Below are positions 52,486-60,967 of a stretch of 64,000 nt of DNA, one piece after another. Source of the stretch: Rhodopirellula halodulae. GTDB taxonomy: Bacteria; Planctomycetota; Planctomycetia; Pirellulales; Pirellulaceae. The stretch is taken from assembly GCF_020966775.1 (NCBI RefSeq), contig NZ_JAJKFV010000033.1, positions 99,584 through 163,583 on the forward strand, written 5' to 3'. The position numbers and the translations under genes are program-made. The notes under the pieces are model-generated. The model was given only the letters and a program-made list of their open reading frames with translations. It was not told the DNA's origin and did no database searches. The first letter of the stretch is position 1. Each line of letters opens with the position of its first letter.

Positions 52486-53109
52486 TTAGATGAACATCGT
52501 TGTGTTCGCGTGAGCGGCTTGGCCAACAAACGTTGCGACCCCGCAATAGTCCAAATTGGGATAGTCAATCAGCTCCGAACGGCGAATGCCCATCAACTGC
52601 ATCGACATTTCGCATACTTGAATGTTCACATCCAGTTCCGCGGCCGTTTCGATCAACCCTTCCAGATCACAAACGTTTTTGCGATTCATTTCGCGCTGCA
52701 TCATGACGCGCCCGAGCCCGCCAAAATCCATTTGTGAGAGCTTTGTCTTATTCGCAGACGAAGGCAGCATCCATCCAAACGCACGCTCGACCAGAGATTT
52801 ATTGCTTTCACGAATGCCCTCTTTCCGCAGAGCGGGTGTGGCCCAAAACGTGAAGAACATTCGAACGTCCATTCCGCACGCCGCGGCGCCGGTCGCAATC
52901 ACGAAGGCTGCCATCAGCCGGTCCTTGTAGCCTTCGAACACGACAAGGTTGAGCTGATTGGGATCGGAAGCTCCTTCTTTCAGTTGGTCGAGCTGACGCT
53001 GCATCCCATCGAGCTGGTTTTCCAACTGCTGCCAACGTTGTGAGTCGCTGACCATCGGTTGTCCTGAACCGTTGCCGAGTTCACTGAGGTTGGATTGTGC
53101 CGATTGCAT
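52486..53109 (-). CDS. DsrE2-like (DsrE/DsrF/DrsH family) protein
   Basis: A 207-residue protein; the ATG at 53109 was chosen, but an in-frame TTG at 53142 would give 218. The N-terminal ~70 residues form a coiled coil (WQQLENQLDGMQRQLDQLKE), followed by a DsrE-type domain: LVVFEGYKDRLMAAFVIATGAAACGMDVRMFFTFWATPAL, with Cys residues in AACGM and VCEMSMQLMGI. Such proteins occur with TusA and other DsrE members in sulfur-trafficking clusters. It is separated from the tusA-DsrE pair by the GGDEF-EAL gene on the same strand as itself. Confidence 0.8.
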   Translation of the reverse strand: MQSAQSNLSELGNGSGQPMVSDSQRWQQLENQLDGMQRQLDQLKEGASDPNQLNLVVFEGYKDRLMAAFVIATGAAACGMDVRMFFTFWATPALRKEGIRESNKSLVERAFGWMLPSSANKTKLSQMDFGGLGRVMMQREMNRKNVCDLEGLIETAAELDVNIQVCEMSMQLMGIRRSELIDYPNLDYCGVATFVGQAAHANTTMFI

Positions 53110-53383
53110 GACAGACGCTTTTTGACTTGGTTTCTGGTTCAATCAGCGCGCAGTCACGCCGATGCATCAACCCAAACTTGCGTCTCATTCCAGTGACGAG
53201 CAAGTTAGCGTGTCTTCGGTGCGAGCATTCTCGCAAAAGCCAAGCAGATGAACCGGTTGTTCCGATTCTGCGGGAGTTCAATTTTTTGAGATGAGAAGGC
53301 CGTGCTCAAACGTCGCACGCGTTCGTTTCGACTATGCAGTCAATCGATCAGTGATCCTGACAACATCCGAGCATCGCGCATGA

Positions 53384-53414
53384 AAAACGGACGCCCGGTG
53401 GAGGCGTCCGTTTT
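53384..53414 (-). terminator. Strong rho-independent terminator of the symporter operon
   Basis: AAAACGGACGCC (53384-53395) and GGCGTCCGTTTT (53403-53414) form a perfect 12-bp stem with a 7-nt loop, with A/T tracts on both ends so it can act in both directions. It lies 28 bp beyond the stop of the minus-strand symporter gene, fitting the end of that operon. Confidence 0.9.
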
Positions 53415-53442
53415 GTGAACACATTCCGTCGCTCGGATGCGG

Positions 53443-55074
53443 TTAGGCTTCCGGGAAGAACTTCGCCAACGTTTCCCGCGGCGGTTTGGGTGTAACCAGC
53501 GAAACAACCACCGTCGCAACGAGGGTGCTTAGCACCATCGCGACAACAGGCATGACCTCGTACGACTCGCCGCCAAGTGGCAAACGCAGAACGTACTTGC
53601 TCAATCCTTCGGAGGCCTGCGTGCCTTGATAGAACAGGTAGGACCAACTCGTGATTGCCGCGAGCACTCCCGCGATGGCTCCCGATGCCGTCAATCCTCG
53701 CCAATACAAAGCGGCAACGACGAGTGGGAACAGCGAACTGAAACCGCTGAAGCACCACACCCCGAGTGCGAAAACACTGCGGACGTTTCCGAGACTGAGC
53801 AAATACGTGATTGCCACAATCCCAACGATGAACAAACGCGTGAACAGAACCTGTTGGCGGTCTGAGAAACGGTCTGCGCCAAAAGTATGGTTGACCACGT
53901 CGTTGTTGAACATCGTTCCAATGCAAAGGAATTGACTGTCCAAGCTGGACATGATCGCGGCCAGAATCCCGGCGGCGAGGAAGCCACCCAGAATGGGCGC
54001 GGTTTGCGTTTTCACCAGGAAAGGCAACACCTTATTTGCGTCAACCACGTCACTGCCGGGAAGTCGAGGCAACGGTGGCTTGCCGGGCATCAACTCACCC
54101 GTCGCCCAAACGCCGACCAAGACACAGGGTACCCAGACGATCATGATGAACAGTGGATGGCAAACTACAGACAATTTGAACGTGCTGGCTTTCTTAGCCG
54201 TCATCCAGTGTTGAAAGAGGTGTGGGAACATTCCAACTGACAATGGAATCATCAGGTAAGTGAAGAACTTGGTCTTGCTCATCTCCACCCGCGTTTTGCC
54301 TTCCTCGGGAATGGATTCGCCAAGCACCTTGAGATTTTCAAAGAAGCCGTCTTGCTTACCAAGCTTGTCGGCGATGACAAAGAATGTCACCACACCCAAA
54401 ACCATGAAGACCAACGTTTGGAACGTGTTCGCCCATGTGGTTCCTCGCATTCCGCCGAAGAACACATAGATCAACACGACCGAGCAAATCACCAACGATC
54501 CCAACCAAGCGGGGATGCCGCCGTGAACCGCCGGGTCGATGCCACCGGGACCACCTTCCAATGGCACTGGGAACCTGTCAGGTGCCAAGCCAGCCGTCAA
54601 AGCTTGCACGACGGCTCCGGCACTGATCACGCCGACCAACAAATATGGGATGATCATTCCAACCAAGATTGGAAACAGCAGCCAACCGACAAAGTTGTTG
54701 TTCAGTCGGTCACGAAAGAACTCGATCTGAGTCGTGTAGTTATGGGCACGAGCAAATCGCCAAACCTTCACACCAATCAAGAAGAAACACAACGAGTGAA
54801 TGATGCCGCTACTGCTGGCCAGCATTCCATAAACGCCGATCCCTTCCCGGAACGCTTCGCCGCTGCTGCCCACCAATGCGAACGCGGTCATCGTCGTTCC
54901 AAACATGCTCATCAGCAACAGGAACGGACCAATCGAATGGCTGGCGACTTGGTAATCCTCTTTGGTGCCTTTGAACAGTCGGCTGCTGAACAGACCGAGA
55001 CAAAGAAGCAGCCCCAGGTAGATCAGGATGATGACGAACTGGGGCACACCGGGTTGGACTGCAAGATACATCAT
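53443..55074 (-). CDS. Sodium:solute symporter (SSS family)
   Basis: A 543-residue membrane protein with about 13 TM segments. The family pattern includes FGTTMTAFALVGSSGEAFREGIGVYG, PYLLVGVISAGAVVQ, FGGMRGTTWANTFQTLVFM, and GILAAIMSSLDSQFLCIGTMF. SSS transporters use a Na+ gradient to import sugars, organic acids, amino acids or pantothenate; the substrate is not evident. The ATG overlaps the end of the small DUF3311 gene by 4 bp (ATGA at 55071-55074 minus), as in known SSS/DUF3311 pairs. Confidence 0.93.
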   Translation of the reverse strand: MMYLAVQPGVPQFVIILIYLGLLLCLGLFSSRLFKGTKEDYQVASHSIGPFLLLMSMFGTTMTAFALVGSSGEAFREGIGVYGMLASSSGIIHSLCFFLIGVKVWRFARAHNYTTQIEFFRDRLNNNFVGWLLFPILVGMIIPYLLVGVISAGAVVQALTAGLAPDRFPVPLEGGPGGIDPAVHGGIPAWLGSLVICSVVLIYVFFGGMRGTTWANTFQTLVFMVLGVVTFFVIADKLGKQDGFFENLKVLGESIPEEGKTRVEMSKTKFFTYLMIPLSVGMFPHLFQHWMTAKKASTFKLSVVCHPLFIMIVWVPCVLVGVWATGELMPGKPPLPRLPGSDVVDANKVLPFLVKTQTAPILGGFLAAGILAAIMSSLDSQFLCIGTMFNNDVVNHTFGADRFSDRQQVLFTRLFIVGIVAITYLLSLGNVRSVFALGVWCFSGFSSLFPLVVAALYWRGLTASGAIAGVLAAITSWSYLFYQGTQASEGLSKYVLRLPLGGESYEVMPVVAMVLSTLVATVVVSLVTPKPPRETLAKFFPEA

Positions 55075-55325
55075 TGTTCGCCCTCCTCATCCAATGGCCA
55101 TGCAATTCGGGTCGCCAGGAACCAGGTGCAAGAGGCGGCAATCGAGATTCCCGCATGCCAGGCCAAACCAATCGGCATGAAACCAAACAACAACGTGTCG
55201 TTGTGCCACAACCAATTGTCTTGATGCAAAATCAGTAACAAGAGAACCAAGCCAGCGATGATCATAGCACCGCGTGACAACCCCGGCCGATTGGGCGGAG
55301 CGGACGCGTCAGTCGAGTTGGGCAT
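55071..55325 (-). CDS. DUF3311 small membrane protein, symporter partner
   Basis: An 84-residue protein with two hydrophobic helices (GAMIIAGLVLLLLILHQDNWLW and FMPIGLAWHAGISIAASCTWFLATRIA). The DUF3311 pattern is short, two-TM, and typically encoded directly ahead of an SSS symporter (as YhdT-like proteins are with PanF). Probably a subunit or assembly helper of the transporter. The stop overlaps the symporter start. Confidence 0.85.
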   Translation of the reverse strand: MPNSTDASAPPNRPGLSRGAMIIAGLVLLLLILHQDNWLWHNDTLLFGFMPIGLAWHAGISIAASCTWFLATRIAWPLDEEGEQ

Positions 55326-55455
55326 GTTGGGCGATTGAGGAGAGCGGAGGGAGGAAGGTGGGAAATCGAGAGGGTCGCAGAGACCTTGACGCGAAAATCG
55401 CGAAATGGTCCTCCGGCGACTGAATCCGTCGCGAGCGACCAGAATTCAATCGTTT

Positions 55456-55525
55456 GCCCCGTAGTCTAATGGCATCGCGGGGGCGACGATATCCATGGTT
55501 TGAATTACTGTAAGGGACAAATGTT
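55456..55525 (+). pseudogene. tRNA-like remnant
   Basis: The stretch GCCCCGTAGTCTAATGGCAT resembles the acceptor and D-arm of a bacterial tRNA-Gly/Gln-type gene, and GGTTTGAATTACTG resembles a T arm. The anticodon stem is not clean and the 3' acceptor does not pair, so it is not a functional tRNA. It may be a decayed gene, for example a remnant of integration into a tRNA, but no integrase is nearby. It lies in the 276-bp gap between DUF3311 and the SLC13-type gene. I see nothing else in that gap. Confidence 0.35.
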
Positions 55526-55601
55526 TCGGCGGTTTCGCTGAATTCAGCTTCTTTGCTTCAAAGCATCGCGGTCGGCGAGTGCTTGCGTCCTTTCGTGTTT
55601 T

Positions 55602-57449
55602 ATGCAATCCGTGTTTGACCCCCTAGTGTGGCCAACGATTTGGCCGATGTGGCTGACCATCGGCGTCGCCATCGCATTGTTGCTGGGGCTGGCGTTCCGA
55701 GTCGCTGCGACTGATCTGCTGGCGGTCACGGCGTTGTCCATTTTGGTCGTGGCCCAAGACCTCACGGGCACGACGTTGCTGCCTGATCCGACCGACGCGG
55801 TGGCAGGGTTCGGCAACAAGGGTTTGATCACGATCGCGTTGCTATTTGCCGTCGTGGCAGGATTGGAATTGACCGGAGGCACGGAGCTGGCCACCGGATG
55901 GTTGTTGTCCAAAGCCAAAAATTTGCGAGACACGCAGGTTCGAATGTTGCTGCCCGTGGCGGCCTTCAGCGGTTTTCTAAACAACACGCCCGTTGTGGCG
56001 GCCATGTTGCCCGTGGTGGGCGACCTTGGGAAACGATTGTCGATCAGCCCCAGCCGTCTGTTGCTGCCGCTTTCCTACGCCGCGATTCTTGGCGGGATGT
56101 GCACGCTGATGGGAACCAGCACCAACCTGTTGGTTCGAGATGAATACAACCAGTACATCGCGGAGATGCGTGCAAACGGCGCAGCGACGGAATTGGCTGA
56201 ATTGAGTTTTTTCACACCAGCCATCGCAGGACTTCCCGCGACCATTTTGGGACTGCTCTACATCATCCTGACGTCGAAGTGGTTGATCCCCGAACGCAAA
56301 CAAGCTGTCAGCGTCGGAGATGACCCACAAAAATACACTGTCGAAATGCAAGTCGAGATGACCGGGCCGCTGGTCGGTCGAACGTTGCAAGAAGCGGGCC
56401 TGCGTGCTCTGCCAGGATTGTATGTTGCTGAAATCCAACGAGCAGATGGACGCATCGAGCCCGCCAAACCGGATCAACGTCTCTTCGGCGAGGACATTTT
56501 GATCCTGGTGGGTGATGTCGACAGCGTGGTGGATTTGCGGAAGATCCGAGGGTTGATCACTCCCGGCGATCAGGCTCGTAAGTTGCAAATTCCGGCTTGG
56601 CGTCGAACTCTGGTGGAAGCCGTCGTCAGTCCCCGGTGCAGTCTGATCGGCAAAACCATTCGCGAAGGACGGTTTCGATCGAACTTCAACGCAGCTGTTG
56701 TCGCGGTGGCTCGTGGTGGTCGACGGTTGGAAGGAAAGCTGGGCGACGTTCGCATTGAACCCGGCGACGTGTTGCTGCTTGAGGCGTCCAAGTCTTTCAT
56801 GCACCAACAGCGTGGCGGAAGCGATTTCTACCTGGTCAGCAGTGTCGAACGAGGCGAAGTCCGTCGTCACGAACGTGCTCCGCTGGCGATCGCGATCATG
56901 GTGGTCATGGTGACCGCTGCCGCATTTGATTGGTTGTCGATTCTCAGTGCGGCCATGTTCGCGACGGTTGCCATGGTGATGACACGTTGCTGCACTACAT
57001 CGGAAGCACGACGCAGCATCGATTGGTCGGTGTTGATCGTGATCGGATCCGCGATTGGAATCGGACGCGCGATGGAACAGAGCGGCGCGGCGGGTGAAAT
57101 TGCCAATGGACTGCTCAGCATCGCGGGTGGAAACCCTCTGGGGACATTGATCGCGGTTTATGTTGCGACGGTGATCTGCACCGAATTGATCACGAACAAC
57201 GCCGCGGCGATGTTGATGCTGCCGATTGCGTGGACCGCCGCGACGAAAGTTGGAATGGATCCGATGCCGATGGTGGTCGCCGTCATGATCGCGGCTTCGG
57301 CCAGTTTCTTGACGCCGTTTGGTTACCAAACCAACACAATGGTCTACGGCGTCGGTGGTTATCGCCTGAGAGATTACATTCAATTCGGGTTTCCTCTCAG
57401 CCTGATTGTGGCAGTAACGACCATCGGCATGTTGACTTGGTGGTACTAA
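55602..57449 (+). CDS. SLC13/ArsB-like permease with two RCK_C domains
   Basis: A 615-residue transporter. TM segments flank two central cytoplasmic TrkA-C (RCK_C) domains: VEMQVEMTGPLVGRTLQEAGLRALPGLYVAEIQR (about 245-325), and VSPRCSLIGKTIREGRFRSNFNAAVVAVARGGRRL...GDVLLLEA (about 345-400). The permease core shows FSGFLNNTPVVAAMLPVV and ICTELITNNAAAMLMLPIAW, the paired motif of the SLC13/DASS-type anion transporter family. Substrate not determined (sulfate, dicarboxylate or similar are known in the family). Given the sulfatases nearby, sulfate is a possibility, but that is inference. The gene is followed 67 bp later by the thioesterase. Confidence 0.9.
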   Translation: MQSVFDPLVWPTIWPMWLTIGVAIALLLGLAFRVAATDLLAVTALSILVVAQDLTGTTLLPDPTDAVAGFGNKGLITIALLFAVVAGLELTGGTELATGWLLSKAKNLRDTQVRMLLPVAAFSGFLNNTPVVAAMLPVVGDLGKRLSISPSRLLLPLSYAAILGGMCTLMGTSTNLLVRDEYNQYIAEMRANGAATELAELSFFTPAIAGLPATILGLLYIILTSKWLIPERKQAVSVGDDPQKYTVEMQVEMTGPLVGRTLQEAGLRALPGLYVAEIQRADGRIEPAKPDQRLFGEDILILVGDVDSVVDLRKIRGLITPGDQARKLQIPAWRRTLVEAVVSPRCSLIGKTIREGRFRSNFNAAVVAVARGGRRLEGKLGDVRIEPGDVLLLEASKSFMHQQRGGSDFYLVSSVERGEVRRHERAPLAIAIMVVMVTAAAFDWLSILSAAMFATVAMVMTRCCTTSEARRSIDWSVLIVIGSAIGIGRAMEQSGAAGEIANGLLSIAGGNPLGTLIAVYVATVICTELITNNAAAMLMLPIAWTAATKVGMDPMPMVVAVMIAASASFLTPFGYQTNTMVYGVGGYRLRDYIQFGFPLSLIVAVTTIGMLTWWY

Positions 57450-57516
57450 TGACCAAGATCGACTGAGCCACCTGGTTTGCAACTTCCCACGCACTGAAAC
57501 GCCACCGCGATTTCCC

Positions 57517-57927
57517 ATGTCCGAACGTTTTTCCGAAGCCCCCATTTCACGACTGGTCGGATTTCAGGTTCGCCCCAGCGAGATTGAGAACGGGGCACCG
57601 GATGCCGGTCAGGCAATCGTGGACATCGATTGTGGGCCGCAGCATCACAATCCGATGGGACGCGTGCACGGTGGCCTGGTATCGGCACTCGCCGATGCAG
57701 CGATGGGAATCGCGTTCGGACGTACACTGCTGGCGTCCGAAGATTTTTCCACCATCGAGATGAAGGTCAACTTCATCCGTCCGATTCGCGAAGGCCGTTT
57801 GTCAGCCAGTGCTGAAGTGATACAGCGAGGATTGCGAATCGGATTTGTGGAGTGCCAAATCAAAGACCAACGCGGGAAATTGGTGGCGACGGCCTCATCC
57901 ACCTGCACGGTCCTCTCGGCTGGTTGA
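57517..57927 (+). CDS. PaaI/YbgC-like acyl-CoA thioesterase (hotdog fold)
   Basis: A 136-residue hotdog protein. The PaaI-type block HHNPMGRVHGGLVSALADAAMGIAF carries the HGG motif, with the conserved Asp further on. The C-terminal beta strands (FIRPIREGRLSASAEVIQRGLRIGFVECQI) are standard. It hydrolyses acyl-CoA or aryl-CoA thioesters, with substrate unknown. It is convergent with the NfeD pair. Confidence 0.88.
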   Translation: MSERFSEAPISRLVGFQVRPSEIENGAPDAGQAIVDIDCGPQHHNPMGRVHGGLVSALADAAMGIAFGRTLLASEDFSTIEMKVNFIRPIREGRLSASAEVIQRGLRIGFVECQIKDQRGKLVATASSTCTVLSAG

Positions 57928-57945
57928 GCACGCATCGCTTCAGCG

Positions 57946-58599
57946 TCATTCTTCCAGTTCGTCCAAGTCCATCTCTTCAAGCGTCTTGGACGATTCCAAC
58001 GCCGACGTCGTCACGCTCGCGTCGGCAACGTCATCACCGGACGCCTGTTCTTGCGTTGATTGCGAAGCTCCCGAGGAACTTTCGTTTGCTTGCCGGACTT
58101 CTTCCTCCGTTGCCAAACGCACCTGCAGTTTTCTGGCCGCGACTCGAACGACCTTGATCGGTTGACCTTCGTCGATGGGCATCCCGGTACTGACCGCGTC
58201 GACCTTGTGACCATCCACAATTACGCGTCCCGATGGCAACAAGTTTGACGTGGCGACGCCGAAGGCCCCCACGAGTTGGTCCAGAGGGACGCCGTCCAAG
58301 GTTGTTGTGACGGGTACCGATTCGTTACCGTCTCGCCGCCGTCGGTTCAGGATCGCTCGTCCCGCAGAAGTCTGCGGCCAGAACCGCAGCAGGACATGAA
58401 GCAAGATTGGTGTTGCCACGATCAACACCAGCATGATCGACAGACCAAAGTTTAGGCTGACGGTGAATGCGATCAGCACCGCAGTGATCGCGGACGCAAA
58501 CGCCAGCAACCCGAGAATGCCGCCGCTGGGCACCATGATCTCCGCAATCAGCAGCGTCAAAAACAACACCACCAAACCAACCGAGTACAGCACCGGCAT
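57946..58599 (-). CDS. Short NfeD-family membrane protein
   Basis: A 217-residue protein from the ATG at 58599; a TTG at 58602 adds one Met codon. The N-terminus is membrane segments (YSVGLVVLFLTLLIAEIMVPSGGILGLLAFASAITAVLIAF). A C-terminal OB-fold-like NfeD domain (VGAFGVATSNLLPSGRVIVDGHKVDAVSTGMPIDEGQPIKVVRVAARKLQV) is followed by an acidic, Ser-rich tail. Its ATG overlaps the stop of the long NfeD gene (TGATG), an operon of two NfeD paralogues. Confidence 0.85.
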   Translation of the reverse strand: MPVLYSVGLVVLFLTLLIAEIMVPSGGILGLLAFASAITAVLIAFTVSLNFGLSIMLVLIVATPILLHVLLRFWPQTSAGRAILNRRRRDGNESVPVTTTLDGVPLDQLVGAFGVATSNLLPSGRVIVDGHKVDAVSTGMPIDEGQPIKVVRVAARKLQVRLATEEEVRQANESSSGASQSTQEQASGDDVADASVTTSALESSKTLEEMDLDELEE

Positions 58600-60869
58600 C
58601 AATCCACCGCCTCAACGGTGACTCGGTTGCCCAACACTTGAATCACACGGATGGGTTGACCGCGTTCGATCGCCGATCCATCGCTGACCACCGCGACGAT
58701 GGTTTCGCCGAACTGACCTTTTCCGCTGGGACGAAGCGGTGTCGTGGCCACACCTTCTTGTCCCATCAAGTCGTCGTAGTGAGCCAAGCGTTCCGTTTCG
58801 CTGATTTGGGCCTCCGGAACCCCCATCGACAATCCCGTGGCCACGGCCGCCTGTGGCAGGTACAGACGCACCAAAAACATTCCAATCACACATCCGCCTA
58901 AGCCGCCCAGTGTCACCCACAAACCACGCGTCAGCTCACCGACTTGGTAAGCGTTCTGAGGAACGACGAACGTTTGGCTCATCAGCAGTACACCCAAGGC
59001 GGTCAGGAGCAGTCCGCCAATCCCAAAGACACCAAATCCGGGCAAAACAAAGATCTCGATCCCAATGCACGCCAACCCCAAACCGAACGCCAGCAGTTCA
59101 AGCCACTCCGCCGTCCCCGCGAGATACTTGATCCAAAAGAAGCAGGCGAAGCAGACCATCGCGACAAAACCTGGCACGCCCAAACCGGGTGCACTGGCTT
59201 CGATCGACAGCATCATGAACCCGATCACCAACAAAGAAAACGCCAACCCCGATTGCCGTCCCAGACGTTCCACCCATCGCACGACGCCGCGATCGGACAG
59301 TTCCGGCGGTACGCCACTCAACCCGATCGAAGTCGCCGCCTCCGGCAACGAGTCAACAGTGCCTTCTGCCAATCCCAATTCGATCGCTTGTGTTGCGGTC
59401 AATCCGTTCGCCAACTCGATCTTTTCCATCCGTTGCCAATCGTCCGCGGTGGCCTCATCCGCTTCGCTTTGAATTTGCTCCGATGTCGCGTAGCGGACTC
59501 GTCCGGATCGTCGATTGACATAGCGATGCACTGAGACCGACGAATCCAACAACCCTTCGATCAAGGCCGCACTGCGTCCCGACGCGTCGGCGATCAATTC
59601 GATCAACTCCGATTCACGCCGTACATCGTTGGGGCTCATCACGTCCGCCCCGCTGCCGCCAAGTTTCGCATCCGGCATGAGCAACAACGGACGACAAGCG
59701 AGTGCCAACAACGCCGCGTCCCCGCGAGCTTCCCCCGTAACCAGGCCACCCACCACTCGAATCTCAGGCCCCGGATCCGCCAAAGTCGCCGCCAACGATG
59801 CGCTGCGGCTCAAACTGCCGCCGGGAGAATCAATCGCGACCAACCACGCATTCACATCCGGCGACTCCACGCTGGCCGCCAAGTTGCTCTGCCATCGGCG
59901 GACGCGCGCCCGAGTCACATTGCCTGTGATCCGAACCAACCTGCCCACCAACGCTCCCGTCGATTGAGCCTCGTCTTTCTGAAGCCGTGAGAGTTCTAGC
60001 CAATCCATCACGGCGTTCTCGGACCCGACGATTGCCGCGGCAGCTCGGACACGTCGCAAGCGTTCCGAATCCAACACCAATGGTTCACCCGCTTCGGACC
60101 AAGTCGACTCGGAGACCAAGTTGCCTTCGTTCCTAGCTTGGTCCAACGTTTCGCCGCTCATGAACGTTGCTGGTTGTTCCAACAGCTCAACCCGCGAAAC
60201 CTCCAACTGCGGATCCGCTAAACCAAGCACCAATGGTTCCGGGACCAAACCACGACGCCGAGCGATCGATTGATACAGCACGCCAATCGTTTCGTCCGGA
60301 TTGGTCTCATACCGAGTCGCATCGCCCAGTGATCCGCCGCGAGAGACCAACAGCGTTTCGGCGGCAAGTGGCAGCAACACGTCGTGGCCTGTGACTTCGC
60401 CGTCAACCCAGACCACCAAGCGAATGCGTTTCAGATCACTGCCGGAAACCGCTCGAGCGATTTTCAAGGCATCTTCGAGTGCCGTCGGCTGACTGGACTT
60501 TCGCTCCTGATCACTTCGGCTGGTGTTGTCGTCTTCGTTCGATGACGCGACTGCGGCGGCGGACGAATCCTGGCCCGTCGTTCCCATTCGCAGCACCACC
60601 GTGGTCCGCCCACCATCGGCTGCGTCCCCACGCTTCGATGCGGCAGCCCACTGGTTCAATCGTCCGAGCAGCCGATCCACATCCTGCGACGTCAATGGCG
60701 ACGGCACGTCCAGCAAAAAACCTGACTTCGCATCGGTGGCGGGCTGTGCGAAGCAAGCTCCCAACGTCCAGAGCTGGATCAGCATCAACCACGCGGCAAC
60801 CAGGATTCGTCCCCTACCGGAGACAATCCGTCGTCGCGAAAGATCGCCGTGCTCCTTCAGAAATCTCAT
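58599..60869 (-). CDS. Long NfeD membrane protein with ClpP/SppA-like protease domain
   Basis: A 756-residue protein. Signal or first TM: LVAAWLMLIQLWTLGACFAQ. A serine-protease-like domain lies in the middle: WLVAIDSPGGSLSRSASLAATLADP, then VVGGLVTGEARGDAALLALACRPLLLMPDAKLGGSGADVM. About five TM segments come next, then a C-terminal NfeD OB-type domain (GKGQFGETIVAVVSDGSAIERGQPIRVIQV). By family the protease acts in the periplasm or membrane and works with SPFH/flotillin proteins, but no SPFH gene is adjacent. The serine-lysine dyad is not fully convincing, so activity is uncertain. Confidence 0.85.
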   Translation of the reverse strand: MRFLKEHGDLSRRRIVSGRGRILVAAWLMLIQLWTLGACFAQPATDAKSGFLLDVPSPLTSQDVDRLLGRLNQWAAASKRGDAADGGRTTVVLRMGTTGQDSSAAAVASSNEDDNTSRSDQERKSSQPTALEDALKIARAVSGSDLKRIRLVVWVDGEVTGHDVLLPLAAETLLVSRGGSLGDATRYETNPDETIGVLYQSIARRRGLVPEPLVLGLADPQLEVSRVELLEQPATFMSGETLDQARNEGNLVSESTWSEAGEPLVLDSERLRRVRAAAAIVGSENAVMDWLELSRLQKDEAQSTGALVGRLVRITGNVTRARVRRWQSNLAASVESPDVNAWLVAIDSPGGSLSRSASLAATLADPGPEIRVVGGLVTGEARGDAALLALACRPLLLMPDAKLGGSGADVMSPNDVRRESELIELIADASGRSAALIEGLLDSSVSVHRYVNRRSGRVRYATSEQIQSEADEATADDWQRMEKIELANGLTATQAIELGLAEGTVDSLPEAATSIGLSGVPPELSDRGVVRWVERLGRQSGLAFSLLVIGFMMLSIEASAPGLGVPGFVAMVCFACFFWIKYLAGTAEWLELLAFGLGLACIGIEIFVLPGFGVFGIGGLLLTALGVLLMSQTFVVPQNAYQVGELTRGLWVTLGGLGGCVIGMFLVRLYLPQAAVATGLSMGVPEAQISETERLAHYDDLMGQEGVATTPLRPSGKGQFGETIVAVVSDGSAIERGQPIRVIQVLGNRVTVEAVD

Positions 60870-60967
60870 GCCCTGATTATACGGCGTCAGGAACCCGAAA
60901 GACCATGACCCGAGTCAGCCGGCGTTGGATCTTCCGCGGAAGATCGCGCAACGGAAATTGAATCAAC

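Noticed and set aside
54352-55224. 290-codon plus-strand frame
   Set aside because: Lies antisense inside the SSS symporter and DUF3311 genes and has no recognisable content; a shadow of the real genes.
55977-57545. 522-codon minus-strand frame
   Set aside because: Antisense shadow of the SLC13-type permease; His/Arg-rich and with no domains.
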